This document shows, one piece after another, positions 45,059 through 53,718 of a stretch of 64,000 nt of DNA. The stretch is taken from the NCBI GenBank assembly GCA_937959395.1, contig CALGLR010000072.1, forward strand, positions 1 to 64,000, read 5' to 3'. Source of the stretch: an uncultured Flavobacteriaceae bacterium. Lineage in GTDB: Bacteria; Bacteroidota; Bacteroidia; Flavobacteriales; Flavobacteriaceae. Position 1 is the first letter of the stretch. Each line of letters begins with the position of its first letter. The position numbers were made by a program, and so were the translations under genes. The notes under the pieces are model-generated. The model did not search any database and was not told the DNA's origin. It worked only from the letters and a program-made list of their open reading frames with translations.

Positions 45059-45622
45059 TTAAACAGGTTTATATTTTACGCTATCCCATGCAATATCTAC
45101 TGCGTCTTGAACTTGTTTTTCGTCCATAGGTAATTCGTTTTTGCTTTTTAATCTAACAGCAGAAACTGCAGTGCCAAAAGAAACTTGCATAATTAATCTT
45201 AAATCTACATCTCTAAGATCTTTACTTAAAATACCAGATAGCATAAAATCTCTAACATTGGTGAAGTTTTTAATAGAGCGTTTTCTAATTTCTGAAGTGA
45301 TAATAGGAGGAACTCCAACAAATTCCATGAATTTAAACGCTAAAGGGTTGCCTACGAAGTAGTTGTATAAATTCAACCACATGGCTTGGTATTTCTTTTT
45401 ATAGCTTCCTTCTGGTAAATTTGCCATAAGAACGACTCCAAAATCTTTGCTAATCATTGAATATATTTCTTCAATAATTTGATTTTTGTTTTCAAAGTAA
45501 TGGTATATGGTACCTACTGCAACATTAGCTTCTTTAGCAACTTGAGACATGGGTGTTGCATGAACGCCTTGTTCTACAACGAGCTCTAACATCGTTAGAA
45601 TAATTCTTTGTTTTTTATCCAT
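45059..45622 (-). CDS. TetR-family transcriptional regulator
   Basis: A 187-residue one-component regulator with an N-terminal TetR helix-turn-helix (MSQVAKEANVAVGTIYHYFENKNQIIEEIYSM, about 22-55) and a helical ligand-binding domain. It is divergent from the mevalonate genes with a 234-nt gap holding possible sites: AACAC words at 45739 and 45753 and GTGTT near 45773. It may control itself and possibly the adjacent genes, but neither ligand nor targets can be told from sequence. Confidence 0.9.
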   Translation of the reverse strand: MDKKQRIILTMLELVVEQGVHATPMSQVAKEANVAVGTIYHYFENKNQIIEEIYSMISKDFGVVLMANLPEGSYKKKYQAMWLNLYNYFVGNPLAFKFMEFVGVPPIITSEIRKRSIKNFTNVRDFMLSGILSKDLRDVDLRLIMQVSFGTAVSAVRLKSKNELPMDEKQVQDAVDIAWDSVKYKPV

Positions 45623-45631
45623 TATTATTTG

Positions 45632-45693
45632 TCCCTCATGGGAGACCAGTTTTATTAGCTTTGGGGCACTTGGCGGAGACTGAGGGGCGGTCT
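45632..45693. repeat. GC-rich nested inverted repeat
   Basis: TCCCTCA (45632-45638) with TGAGGGG (45681-45687) and AGACC (45643-45647) with GGTCT (45689-45693). It is markedly GC-richer than its surroundings and likely a dispersed intergenic repeat. Confidence 0.4.
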
Positions 45694-45856
45694 TTAAGCT
45701 ATTAGTTAGTTAACAAATCTACACAAATTTTTCGAAAAAACACTGTAAAAGAACACTTTTTATCGATTAACGGTGTTTCGTGCGGTTTCATTCGCTGCTA
45801 AAATAATAAAATAGTTCAAAAATTAAGAAGTATCTTTATAAAAATTTTTAAACGAG

Positions 45857-46939
45857 ATGATTGTTCCTCAATTCCTAACAAAAATAGACAAAAAACAACT
45901 TAATAATGGAGTGGTTAATTGGTCTTCTCCAAGTAATATTGCATTAGTAAAGTATTGGGGTAAAAAAGAACATCAAATACCAAATAATCAGTCAATTAGC
46001 TTTACTTTAGAGTCCTGTAGAACGACTACGAAGTTGAGTTTTGATCGATTAGATAAGCCTTCGAATAAATTTTCTTTTGAAGTGTTTTTAGATGGTGAAA
46101 AAAAATTAGACTTTGAACCAAAAATCGAGCAGTTTTTTAAAAGAATAGAAAATTATTTGCCTTTTTTGAATGATTTTCATTTTAAAATAGAAACGAGTAA
46201 TTCTTTTCCGCATAGCTCGGGTATTGCATCTTCGGCATCAGGTATGAGTGCATTAGCCCTTTGCCTTATGAGTATCGAAAAGCAATTAAATCCAGAACAA
46301 TCTAACGCTTTCTTTTATCAAAAGGCTTCGTTTTTAGCTCGTTTAGGTTCAGGAAGTGCTTGTAGAAGTATAGAAGGTGATATTGTAGTTTGGGGAGAGC
46401 ATCCAGACATAGAAGGGAGTTCAGATTTATTTGGCGTAAAATATCCTTATAAAGTTCATGAGAATTTTAAAAACTATCAAGACACCATTCTTTTAGTTGA
46501 TAAAGGTGAAAAACAAGTAAGTAGTACTCTTGGTCATAATTTAATGAATAATCATCCCTATGCAAAAGAGCGTTTTAAACAAGCTGAAGCTAATATTTCA
46601 AAAATAAAAACAATCTTAGAGACAGGGAACCTTGATGATTTTATTGCTTTAGTAGAAAGTGAAGCATTAACATTGCATAGTATGATGATGACCAGTATGC
46701 CCTATTTTATACTAATGAAACCTAATACATTAGAAATTATTAATAAAATATGGGAATTTAGAAAAAAAACAGGATTACATATCTGTTTTACTTTAGATGC
46801 TGGAGCTAATGTTCATATTTTGTATCCTGAAAGTGAATCTAAAGCTATTTATGAATTTATTAAGATTGAGTTAGTTGCGTATTGTCAAAACGGACATTAT
46901 ATTTGCGACAGAGTTGGTTTTGGTGCAAAACAATTGTAA
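45857..46939 (+). CDS. mvaD: Mevalonate diphosphate decarboxylase
   Basis: Makes isopentenyl diphosphate from mevalonate diphosphate with ATP, the last step of the mevalonate pathway. A 360-residue GHMP-superfamily protein starting with the decarboxylase signature WSSPSNIALVKYWGKKEHQIPNNQSIS. The nucleotide loop FPHSSGIASSASGMSAL and RLGSGSACRSIEGDIVVWGEH follow, and the late HICFTLDAGANVHILYP motif is typical. It is first in a row with the GHMP kinase and UbiA prenyltransferase, making a small isoprenoid cluster. Confidence 0.93.
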   Translation: MIVPQFLTKIDKKQLNNGVVNWSSPSNIALVKYWGKKEHQIPNNQSISFTLESCRTTTKLSFDRLDKPSNKFSFEVFLDGEKKLDFEPKIEQFFKRIENYLPFLNDFHFKIETSNSFPHSSGIASSASGMSALALCLMSIEKQLNPEQSNAFFYQKASFLARLGSGSACRSIEGDIVVWGEHPDIEGSSDLFGVKYPYKVHENFKNYQDTILLVDKGEKQVSSTLGHNLMNNHPYAKERFKQAEANISKIKTILETGNLDDFIALVESEALTLHSMMMTSMPYFILMKPNTLEIINKIWEFRKKTGLHICFTLDAGANVHILYPESESKAIYEFIKIELVAYCQNGHYICDRVGFGAKQL

Positions 46940-46967
46940 CTTTAAAAACCTAAACTTCTAAAAAATT

Positions 46968-47897
46968 ATGAAAGGCCCTCTTTTTTATTCAAAAATCTTA
47001 TTATTTGGTGAATATGGAATCATTAAAGATTCCAAAGGTTTATCAATTCCTTATAATTTTTATAACGGTGCTTTAAAAACAGATAAAAACCCCTCATTAG
47101 AAGCAAAAGAGTCTAATGAAAGTTTAAAACGTTTTGTAAAGTACCTAACTAAAATTAATCCTACTCTTGTCACTTTTGATATTGAAATTTTACAGAATGA
47201 CGTTCAAAATGGAATGTATTTCGATTCTTCTATACCACAAGGTTATGGTGTTGGTAGTAGTGGTGCTTTAGTCGCTGCTATTTATGATAAATATGCAAAA
47301 GATAATATTACAGTTCTTGAAAATTTAACGCGAGAAAAATTATTAAAACTTAAAGCTATTTTTTCTGAAATGGAATCTTTTTTTCATGGAAAATCATCTG
47401 GATTAGATCCATTAAATAGTTATTTAAGCTTACCAATTTTAATAAACTCTAAAGATAATATTGAAGCCACGGGGATTCCTACCCAGAGTACATCTGGAAA
47501 AGGAGCTGTATTTTTATTAGATAGTGGTATTGTTGGAGAAACGGCTCCTATGGTTCGTATTTTTATGGAAAATATGAAGAAAGAAGGTTTTAGAAGCATG
47601 CTTAAAGAGCAGTTTATAAAACATACAGATGCCTGTGTTGAAGATTTCTTAAAAGGAGATATAAAATCATTATTTAGTAATACAAAACAGCTATCTAAGG
47701 TTGTATTGAACAACTTTAAGCCTATGATTCCTAAACAATTTCATGCGTTGTGGAAGAAAGGGATTGAGACTAATGAATATTATTTAAAACTTTGCGGATC
47801 AGGCGGAGGTGGTTATATTTTAGGATTTACTCCAGATATTGATATTGCTCAAAAAGCTTTAAAATCTTATAAATTAGAAGTTGTATATAACTTCTAA
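46968..47897 (+). CDS. GHMP kinase, probably mevalonate kinase
   Basis: A 309-residue GHMP-family kinase. The start YSKILLFGEYGII is the usual N-terminal strand, the ATP loop is GYGVGSSGALVAAIYD, and the third motif appears as LKLCGSGGGGYILGF. In Bacteroidota this divergent kinase is found next to mevalonate diphosphate decarboxylase and is generally taken as the mevalonate kinase; phosphomevalonate kinase is the alternative. It is 28 nt after the decarboxylase gene in the same operon. No HMG-CoA genes are in the window. Confidence 0.85.
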   Translation: MKGPLFYSKILLFGEYGIIKDSKGLSIPYNFYNGALKTDKNPSLEAKESNESLKRFVKYLTKINPTLVTFDIEILQNDVQNGMYFDSSIPQGYGVGSSGALVAAIYDKYAKDNITVLENLTREKLLKLKAIFSEMESFFHGKSSGLDPLNSYLSLPILINSKDNIEATGIPTQSTSGKGAVFLLDSGIVGETAPMVRIFMENMKKEGFRSMLKEQFIKHTDACVEDFLKGDIKSLFSNTKQLSKVVLNNFKPMIPKQFHALWKKGIETNEYYLKLCGSGGGGYILGFTPDIDIAQKALKSYKLEVVYNF

Positions 47898-47954
47898 TTT
47901 ACTTATTGCCCTCAATCAATTTTAGGATCTCACAAAATGTCTTGATTAAGATTT

Positions 47955-48860
47955 ATGTACACACGAAAACAAAAACACGTGCTTATTAAGTTTTTTAGTA
48001 TGTTTTCTGTTGTGCGAGGTTACAATATTTTAGTTATTGTAATTGCTCAATATTTAACCTCAATTTATATTTTCGCGCCAGAAAAACCATTGCGTAAAGT
48101 TTTATTCGATATTAATTTATTAATGTTAGTATTAGCTTCAGCTCTTGCAGTTGCTGGAGGTTATATTATTAATAATTTTTACGATTCCGAAAAGGATTTA
48201 ATAAATAGGCCAAACAAAACAATGCTAGATAAATTAGTAAGTCAAAATACTAAATTATCCTTTTATTTTGTTTTAAATTTTTCTGCAATTATAATGGCTA
48301 GTTATGTGTCGTTTAGAGCAGTAATTTTTTTTTCATTATATATTTTTGCCATTTGGTTTTATTCTCATAAGCTAAAAAAGATACCAATTACAGGAAATCT
48401 AATCTCTGCCATTCTAACAATTACTCCTTTTTTTGCTGTGTTTATATATTATAAAAATTTTGACACCGTAGTTTTTGTTCATGCTACATTTTTATTTTTA
48501 ATAATAGCAATAAGAGAGTTAACTAAAGATTTAGAAAATTTAAAAGGTGATCTGGCTTTAAATTATAGAACAATTCCCATTGTTTATGGAGAAACTACTT
48601 CTAAAAAAATAATAACTCTATTTACTGTTTTAACACTAATACCTGCTTATTTATTAGTTAATAAATTTGAAATTGGCCGCATGTATTTCTACTTTTATAG
48701 CTGTATAATTTTGCTAATTATATTTTTGATATTTCTATGGAAATCTTCAACTAAATCGCATTACCTGATTCTGCATAATATTTTAAAAGTAATAATAGTA
48801 GCAGGAGTATTTAGCATATTATTAATTGATATAAATTTAGTTTTAAAACGCATCTTATAA
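47955..48860 (+). CDS. UbiA-family prenyltransferase
   Basis: Integral membrane prenyltransferase of 301 residues with roughly eight to nine helices. The first aspartate-rich motif is NNFYDSEKDLINRPNK and the second is RELTKDLENLKGD, both needed to hold the prenyl diphosphate. Flavobacterial homologues are often named geranylgeranylglycerol-phosphate geranylgeranyltransferase, but the acceptor is not proven. Its place after two mevalonate genes suits an isoprenoid consumer. It is followed directly by the nitrilase gene (1 nt). Confidence 0.85.
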   Translation: MYTRKQKHVLIKFFSMFSVVRGYNILVIVIAQYLTSIYIFAPEKPLRKVLFDINLLMLVLASALAVAGGYIINNFYDSEKDLINRPNKTMLDKLVSQNTKLSFYFVLNFSAIIMASYVSFRAVIFFSLYIFAIWFYSHKLKKIPITGNLISAILTITPFFAVFIYYKNFDTVVFVHATFLFLIIAIRELTKDLENLKGDLALNYRTIPIVYGETTSKKIITLFTVLTLIPAYLLVNKFEIGRMYFYFYSCIILLIIFLIFLWKSSTKSHYLILHNILKVIIVAGVFSILLIDINLVLKRIL

Positions 48861-48861
48861 T

Positions 48862-49812
48862 ATGGAGCACACATTAAAAATTGCAATGGCACAAATAACT
48901 CCGGTTATTTTAAACAAAAAAGAAACTTTAAAAAAAGTAGAACAGTCTATACTAGATGCTGCAAAAGAAAACTGTGAACTTATTGTTTTTGGAGAAGCTT
49001 TAATCCCAGGTTATCCGTTTTGGGTGTCACTAACTGGCGGGGCAGAATGGAATACTACTGTAAATAAAGAATTGCACGCAAAGTATGTAAGGAACTCAAT
49101 TCAAATAGAAGCAGGAGAACTAGATGATATTTGCAGATTAGCTAAAGAAAATAAGTTAGCTGTATATATAGGTATTATGGAGCGAGCTAAAAATAGGGGA
49201 GGACATAGTATTTATGCATCTCTTGTATATATTGATGCTAAAGGGATTATACAATCTGTACATAGAAAATTACAACCCACTTACGAAGAGCGTTTAACAT
49301 GGGCTCCTGGAGATGGTAATGGTTTAAAAGTACATGAATTAAAGCAGTTTACAGTTGGAGGACTTAATTGTTGGGAGAATTGGATGCCTTTACCAAGAAC
49401 AGCATTATATGGTTTAGGTGAAAATTTACATATTGCAGTATGGCCAGGAAGTGATTATAATACTAAAGATATTACACGATTTATTGCCAGAGAATCAAGA
49501 TCTTATGTCGTTTCTGTATCCAGTTTGATGACTAAAAAAGACTTTCCTAAAGATACACCTCATTTAGATAAAATCTTGCCAAAGGCGCCAGACGTTTTAG
49601 CTAATGGTGGAAGTTGTATCGCAGGACCAGATGGTGAGTGGGTCGTAGAACCAGTATTGCATAAAGAAGGTTTAATTATTCAAACCATAGATTTTAATAG
49701 AGTATTAGAAGAGCGTCAAAACTTTGATGCTGTTGGACATTATTCTCGTCCAGATGTTACTAAATTAATGGTTAATAGAGAGCGTCAGTCCACAGTAGAA
49801 TACGAAGATTAA
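48862..49812 (+). CDS. Nitrilase-family carbon-nitrogen hydrolase
   Basis: Cytosolic enzyme of 316 residues with the complete Glu-Lys-Cys triad: E45 in FGEALIPGYP, K136 in HRKLQPTYEER and C170 in GGLNCWENWMPL. The CWEN form and length point to true nitrilases (nitrile to acid plus ammonia) rather than amidases. Substrate is unknown. It begins 1 nt after the prenyltransferase stop, so it is cotranscribed with the isoprenoid genes, with no obvious metabolic link. Confidence 0.9.
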   Translation: MEHTLKIAMAQITPVILNKKETLKKVEQSILDAAKENCELIVFGEALIPGYPFWVSLTGGAEWNTTVNKELHAKYVRNSIQIEAGELDDICRLAKENKLAVYIGIMERAKNRGGHSIYASLVYIDAKGIIQSVHRKLQPTYEERLTWAPGDGNGLKVHELKQFTVGGLNCWENWMPLPRTALYGLGENLHIAVWPGSDYNTKDITRFIARESRSYVVSVSSLMTKKDFPKDTPHLDKILPKAPDVLANGGSCIAGPDGEWVVEPVLHKEGLIIQTIDFNRVLEERQNFDAVGHYSRPDVTKLMVNRERQSTVEYED

Positions 49813-49864
49813 TACTATTTTTTATAGAAAAATAATAGTTTTAACTAATTCTTAATATATAAAC

Positions 49865-49872
49865 TATCTTTG
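49865..49872 (+). promoter_or_regulatory. -7 box before pseudouridine synthase gene
   Basis: TATCTTTG fits TAnnTTTG exactly and lies 15 nt before the start at 49888. Confidence 0.5.
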
Positions 49873-49887
49873 CAAAAAAGTTAAGAG

Positions 49888-50646
49888 ATGAGCAAGCCAA
49901 ACAAGAATAGTAAATCAACATCTAATAAAGGGACAGATTCAGGTTTGATTCGTTTAAATAAATACATTTCTAATTCTGGTATATGTTCTCGTCGCGATGC
50001 AGATATGCACATTACTATTGGAAGTGTTACTGTAAATGGTAAGGTCGTTACAGAAATGGGTTACAAAGTAAAATTGGAAGATGAAGTTCGTTTTGATGGC
50101 TCACGTATTAACCCAGAACCTAAAGCATACGTATTGCTAAATAAACCCAAAGGTTTTGCTACAACTACAAGTGAAAGTAAAGGGCGTACCGTTATGGATT
50201 TAGTTGCTAATGCAACTAAATCGAGAATAAAACCTATAGGTAGACTAGGAAGAAACTCTACGGGGTTACTTTTATTTACTAATGATGAAACTGTAGTAAA
50301 ACGTTTTACAAGTTCTAATAAAGGTGTAGAACGATTATTTCATGTAGAATTAGATAAAAACTTAAATTTTGAAGACTTTAAGAAAATAAAAGAAGGTTTT
50401 AGAATTCAAGGGAAAATGGTTACCGTTGAAGAAATAAGTTATATTGATGGTGCTACAAAAAAAGAAGTTGGTGTTAAAATTAAGAATACAGGAAATATTA
50501 TTTTAAGAACAATTTTCGAAGCTTTAAAGTATGAAATTGCTCGTTTAGATTGTGTAACTATTGGCCATCTAACAAAAAAAGATATACCAAGAGGACATTG
50601 GAAACATTTAACAGAGCAAGAGTTGAATACACTTAAAATGTTATAG
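49888..50646 (+). CDS. RsuA/RluB-type pseudouridine synthase with altered active site
   Basis: A 252-residue protein with an S4 RNA-binding domain (about 21-68, IRLNKYISNSGICSRRDADMHI) followed by the RsuA/RluB/E/F-type catalytic domain. The family motif around the catalytic aspartate normally reads GRLDxxTxGLLL. Here it reads GRLGRNSTGLLLF, with G121 where the aspartate is expected. The rest of the fold and the TNDE follow-up are kept. Either this lineage uses a different residue or the protein only binds RNA. It is monocistronic with its own promoter and terminator. Confidence 0.85.
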   Translation: MSKPNKNSKSTSNKGTDSGLIRLNKYISNSGICSRRDADMHITIGSVTVNGKVVTEMGYKVKLEDEVRFDGSRINPEPKAYVLLNKPKGFATTTSESKGRTVMDLVANATKSRIKPIGRLGRNSTGLLLFTNDETVVKRFTSSNKGVERLFHVELDKNLNFEDFKKIKEGFRIQGKMVTVEEISYIDGATKKEVGVKIKNTGNIILRTIFEALKYEIARLDCVTIGHLTKKDIPRGHWKHLTEQELNTLKML

Positions 50647-50660
50647 CATTTATTGCATAA

Positions 50661-50697
50661 AAAAGCACATACTTAATGAGGTATGCGCTTTTTTTAT
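50661..50697 (+). terminator. Rho-independent terminator
   Basis: AAAAGCACATAC (50661-50672) pairs with GTATGCGCTTTT (50681-50692) with one mismatch, followed by T residues. It serves the pseudouridine synthase gene and possibly the convergent gene. Confidence 0.75.
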
Positions 50698-50721
50698 ACA
50701 AATAGTTGTAATTACTATTAT

Positions 50722-51363
50722 TTAATAACCAATGGTAAATCGTTTTTGAACAAATTTAGCATCGTCTACTTCATTCAATATTCCTACAGCAAAATCTTCC
50801 ATAGAAATAGCACTTTCACCTTTATCGTTAGCTAATAGGTGATTTTCTCCTACTCTAAAGTTATTTGTTCTTTCACCTTCAAAAATATAAGCAGATGGAG
50901 AAACGTTAGTCCAATTTAATTCAGATTCTGGTCTAAATACTGTATTTAATGCATCTATGTGTGCTTTAGCTACTAATTTGTATTCCTCAGGAAAACTAGG
51001 AGCATCAATTAGTAACGTGTTTTCATCGACCTGCAAACTTCCCGCTCCGCCAACGGTAATAAGTCTAACATTAGCTTTTTTTGCAGCTTCTGCTAGCGAT
51101 TTTGAAGCTTCGGTAAGTATATCATTGTTATTGGCAGGAGGCGCGTAAGCGCTTATTACGACATCAGAGTTTTTAAATATTGTTTCCAATTTATTTGTGT
51201 CAAAAATATCGGCTTGTTCTGTTTTTACAGCAGTATTATTTTCAAAGTTGAAATGTGATAATGATTTAGACGTAATTAACGTTAATTCATGATTTCTCGT
51301 TGCTGCTTCTTTTGAGATTCTTGTGCCAATGTTTCCACCAGCTCCTAAAATGGTAATTTTCAT
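50722..51363 (-). CDS. NAD(P)-binding Rossmann reductase (NmrA-like/SDR type)
   Basis: A 213-residue single-domain protein. The N-terminal ITILGAGGNIGTRISKEA is the GxxGxxG nucleotide loop, followed by ADIFD and VISAYAPP, which are typical for atypical short-chain reductases (NmrA/SDR-a family, YwnB-like). No catalytic YxxxK is obvious, so a flavin-reductase-like or redox sensor role is possible. It follows the alpha/beta hydrolase by 14 nt, downstream of the Rrf2 gene on the same strand. The three are likely one operon. Confidence 0.82.
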   Translation of the reverse strand: MKITILGAGGNIGTRISKEAATRNHELTLITSKSLSHFNFENNTAVKTEQADIFDTNKLETIFKNSDVVISAYAPPANNNDILTEASKSLAEAAKKANVRLITVGGAGSLQVDENTLLIDAPSFPEEYKLVAKAHIDALNTVFRPESELNWTNVSPSAYIFEGERTNNFRVGENHLLANDKGESAISMEDFAVGILNEVDDAKFVQKRFTIGY

Positions 51364-51377
51364 AGTTTTAATTTTTT

Positions 51378-52229
51378 TTAGTTTATAAATTTTTTAATAT
51401 TTTGTGCGACATCATTAGCATATTCATCTAATAGAAAATGTCCTCCATCATAAAAATGAAAAGTAATGTTGTTTAAATCTTTTCCGTATGCTTCACCTCC
51501 AGCTTTAGAGAAAAATTTATCTTTTTCTCCCCAAATTATTAATGTTTTTGGTTGGTGTTCTTTAAAATAATTTTGCCATTCAGGATATTTAGGAAAATTT
51601 GTACCATAGTTAAAGAATAAAGCCGTTTGAATTTCTTTTGCACCATTTCTATTTAGAAAAGCATTATCTGTTAAATAACCAATAGGATCAATATCTGCAG
51701 GATGGTCAAGATCATTTAAGTATTGTTCTTTAAGTCCGTCTAGAGACATTAGATAATCTTTAAAATTATTTAATCCTTCAAGATCATTATTTTGTTGATA
51801 ACCCCCAATTTTCATGGCCCATTCTCCTAATCCTTCTTTATAGGCATTGGCATTTTGAATAATTAAACCTTTTATTAGTTTTGGTCTGGCCGTAGCGATT
51901 CTAAATCCTATAGGTCCGCCATAATCTTGCACAAATAAATAAAACGATTTAAGATTTAATTCATCTATAAATTGATTCATTATCGTCGTAATATTGTCAA
52001 AACTATATTCAAATTCTGAAACAGATGGCGCTTCGCTAAAACCAAATCCTGGATAATCTGGCGCAATAACATGATAATCGTTGGCTAGTATCTCTAAAAT
52101 GTCTCTGTACATATGAGATGAAGATGGAAAACCATGCAATAATAATAATGTTTCTTTATTCTGTTTTCCAGATTCTCTATAAAAAATTGAGAGTCCGTTT
52201 ACTTTAATAATATGGTGTTTTGTTTTCAT
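51378..52229 (-). CDS. Alpha/beta hydrolase (epoxide hydrolase/dehalogenase-like)
   Basis: Cytosolic alpha/beta hydrolase of 283 residues. The oxyanion motif LLLHGFPSSSHMYRDI, the elbow VQDYGGPIGFRIA (aspartate nucleophile in VQDYGG), IWGEKDKFF and GGHFLLDEY (final histidine) are all visible. An aspartate nucleophile places it with haloalkane dehalogenases and epoxide hydrolases rather than serine esterases. Substrate is unknown. It is probably cotranscribed with the Rrf2 regulator upstream. Confidence 0.9.
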   Translation of the reverse strand: MKTKHHIIKVNGLSIFYRESGKQNKETLLLLHGFPSSSHMYRDILEILANDYHVIAPDYPGFGFSEAPSVSEFEYSFDNITTIMNQFIDELNLKSFYLFVQDYGGPIGFRIATARPKLIKGLIIQNANAYKEGLGEWAMKIGGYQQNNDLEGLNNFKDYLMSLDGLKEQYLNDLDHPADIDPIGYLTDNAFLNRNGAKEIQTALFFNYGTNFPKYPEWQNYFKEHQPKTLIIWGEKDKFFSKAGGEAYGKDLNNITFHFYDGGHFLLDEYANDVAQNIKKFIN

Positions 52230-52278
52230 GATTATTTAATTGTAATTATTTTTGTTACAGTTTAATTCAAAAAAAAAG

Positions 52279-52689
52279 CTAAAATTTATTTTTGAATTCT
52301 TCTAAAGTTTTAAGTTTTAAAGTATTTATTATTGAGTCGTCAATTGTTTTCATTATTAACATTAAATTTTCATTAATTTGTTTTCCTACTCGGCAAGAAG
52401 GATTAGGGGTGTTTTTTGATAAGGATAAAACAGTTTCTTCTCCTTTGGCTAAGTTAAAAATATCTGATAATAATATGGTGTTTGGGTCTTTAATTAGGCG
52501 TACTCCACCATTTTTCCCCTCTTTACTTTCAATTAAATTCCCCTTTTTTAAAAGTGTTAATTCTCTTCTTACTAAAACCGGGTTTATATTTAAACTACTA
52601 GCTATTAATACAGAATTCATCCATTGATCTCTGTAAAGAGCCAATAGAGTCATTATATGTAATGTTATTGAAAATTTTGTCTTAATCAA
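52279..52689 (-). CDS. Rrf2-family regulator
   Basis: A 136-residue winged-helix regulator. The N-terminal FSITLHIMTLLALYRDQWMNSVLIASSLNINPVLVRRELTLLKKGNLIESKEGKNGG is the Rrf2 helix-turn-helix and wing. Only one cysteine (PSCRVG, near residue 99) is present, not the three that hold an iron-sulphur cluster in IscR or NsrR. It is therefore closer to YwnA-type Rrf2 proteins, which control small Rossmann oxidoreductases such as the one encoded two genes downstream. Confidence 0.88.
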   Translation of the reverse strand: MIKTKFSITLHIMTLLALYRDQWMNSVLIASSLNINPVLVRRELTLLKKGNLIESKEGKNGGVRLIKDPNTILLSDIFNLAKGEETVLSLSKNTPNPSCRVGKQINENLMLIMKTIDDSIINTLKLKTLEEFKNKF

Positions 52690-52869
52690 TATAACTGTAA
52701 TTTAAATTATTACAGTACAAATGTAACATAATTTATCGAAACTAAAATTTTTTTAAGTCTTTCATTTCAATTTACGCAATTTTTTAAATTACAATACGTT
52801 AATAAAATGATCCGAAATAGGATACTGCCCCGTATATTAATTATTACCTTTTTAAAAGATTAAAATACG

Positions 52870-53232
52870 ATGAAGACCAAAATTTTATTTTTACTAATTG
52901 CCCTATCTACTTTCTCTATTAATGCAACTTCTACTAAAGCAAACCTAGTAACAAATAATGCTAATATTTGTGTTACAGAGCAAATTAAAGGTGTTTTTGA
53001 TGGTGCAGATGAGTTTGGTTATACTTTTATTCTCTCATTAGAAGATGGAGAAGGAGTAATCTTTACATTTAATAAGTTAGAATCTAATGTTAAAGAGGTT
53101 TATAATTTAGAATCTGACGATTTGGTAGGGAAAACATTTTTAATTTCATTTGAAATGGTAACAACTAAAGATCCTAATGGAAATGAAATAGAAACCGATG
53201 TTTATACAATTACAGATTTAGAGACTATTTAA
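52870..53232 (+). CDS. Small exported protein, paralogue of 56486-56833
   Basis: A 120-residue protein with a signal peptide (MKTKILFLLIALSTFSINA). The mature part appears to be a single beta domain: KGVFDGADEFGYTFILSLEDGEGVIFTFNKL... then SDDLVGKTFLISFEM. The same order (GVYKGHDDSGYNFAIVDEKG..., SVIGTTYEITF) is found in the protein at 56486-56833, so they are paralogues. No family name is known to me. A terminator follows at 53256. Confidence 0.75.
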   Translation: MKTKILFLLIALSTFSINATSTKANLVTNNANICVTEQIKGVFDGADEFGYTFILSLEDGEGVIFTFNKLESNVKEVYNLESDDLVGKTFLISFEMVTTKDPNGNEIETDVYTITDLETI

Positions 53233-53255
53233 TAATAAAAAATATACTTGCTTAA

Positions 53256-53284
53256 AAGATCACTTAATGGTGGTCTTTTTTTAT
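53256..53284 (+). terminator. Rho-independent terminator
   Basis: AAGATCAC (53256-53263) pairs with GTGGTCTT (53270-53277) through one G-T pair, followed by seven T. Confidence 0.75.
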
Positions 53285-53318
53285 TGGATTCATTTTAAAT
53301 ATAAACTATAAATCACTT

Positions 53319-53479
53319 ATAGCTAAATTGATATAAAATGGCATACAAGATTTTGATGATAAAAAGTAAGGTTCAACGCAAAAATTTGATGCGTAGCCAT
53401 AGCTACGGGAATAATTTTTAAGGATGAAATTTGCTTTTTAACGCAAAATATTCATGTTATTTTATGTTGATTTAGCTAT
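53319..53479. repeat. MITE-like element with 21-bp terminal inverted repeats
   Basis: The ends 53319-53339 (ATAGCTAAATTGA...) and 53459-53479 (...TTGATTTAGCTAT) are complementary at 18 of 21 positions. The centre GCGTAGCCATAGCTACGGG (about 53393-53410) is itself palindromic and resembles the centre of the element near 29900. It is noncoding and lies in the 486-nt gap before the MACPF-like gene. Confidence 0.55.
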
Positions 53480-53507
53480 GTTATTAATTGATAAATGTTT
53501 TTGTATT

Positions 53508-53681
53508 TGTCCGTTCGAGCCTTTCGACTATCGCTCAAGACAGGCTAAACTCGAGAACTGTTTATCTTAAAAAGGTCTCGACTGCGCTCGACCAGACATA
53601 GATTGTTGTGAAATCGTTTTGAAAAGTACGAATCTAGTCTATCGATTTCTATTCATTAAATTAAAATAAAGAATTTTTATT
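53508..53681. repeat. Family A repeat unit with conserved flank
   Basis: It contains a TTCGAGCCTTTCGACTATCG arm, then AAAGGTCTCGACTGCGCTCG. The flank CCAGACATAGATTGTTGTG and following bases match the copy near 21031 over about 60 nt. Confidence 0.65.
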
Positions 53682-53718
53682 ATCTTGTTATTCGCTAATT
53701 AATCTTTATTCTATAATT

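Noticed and set aside
53386-53411. Rho-independent terminator at the GCGTAGC/GCTACGG stem
   Set aside because: The stem is only six pairs, lacks a following T run and is better explained as the centre of the MITE-like element.
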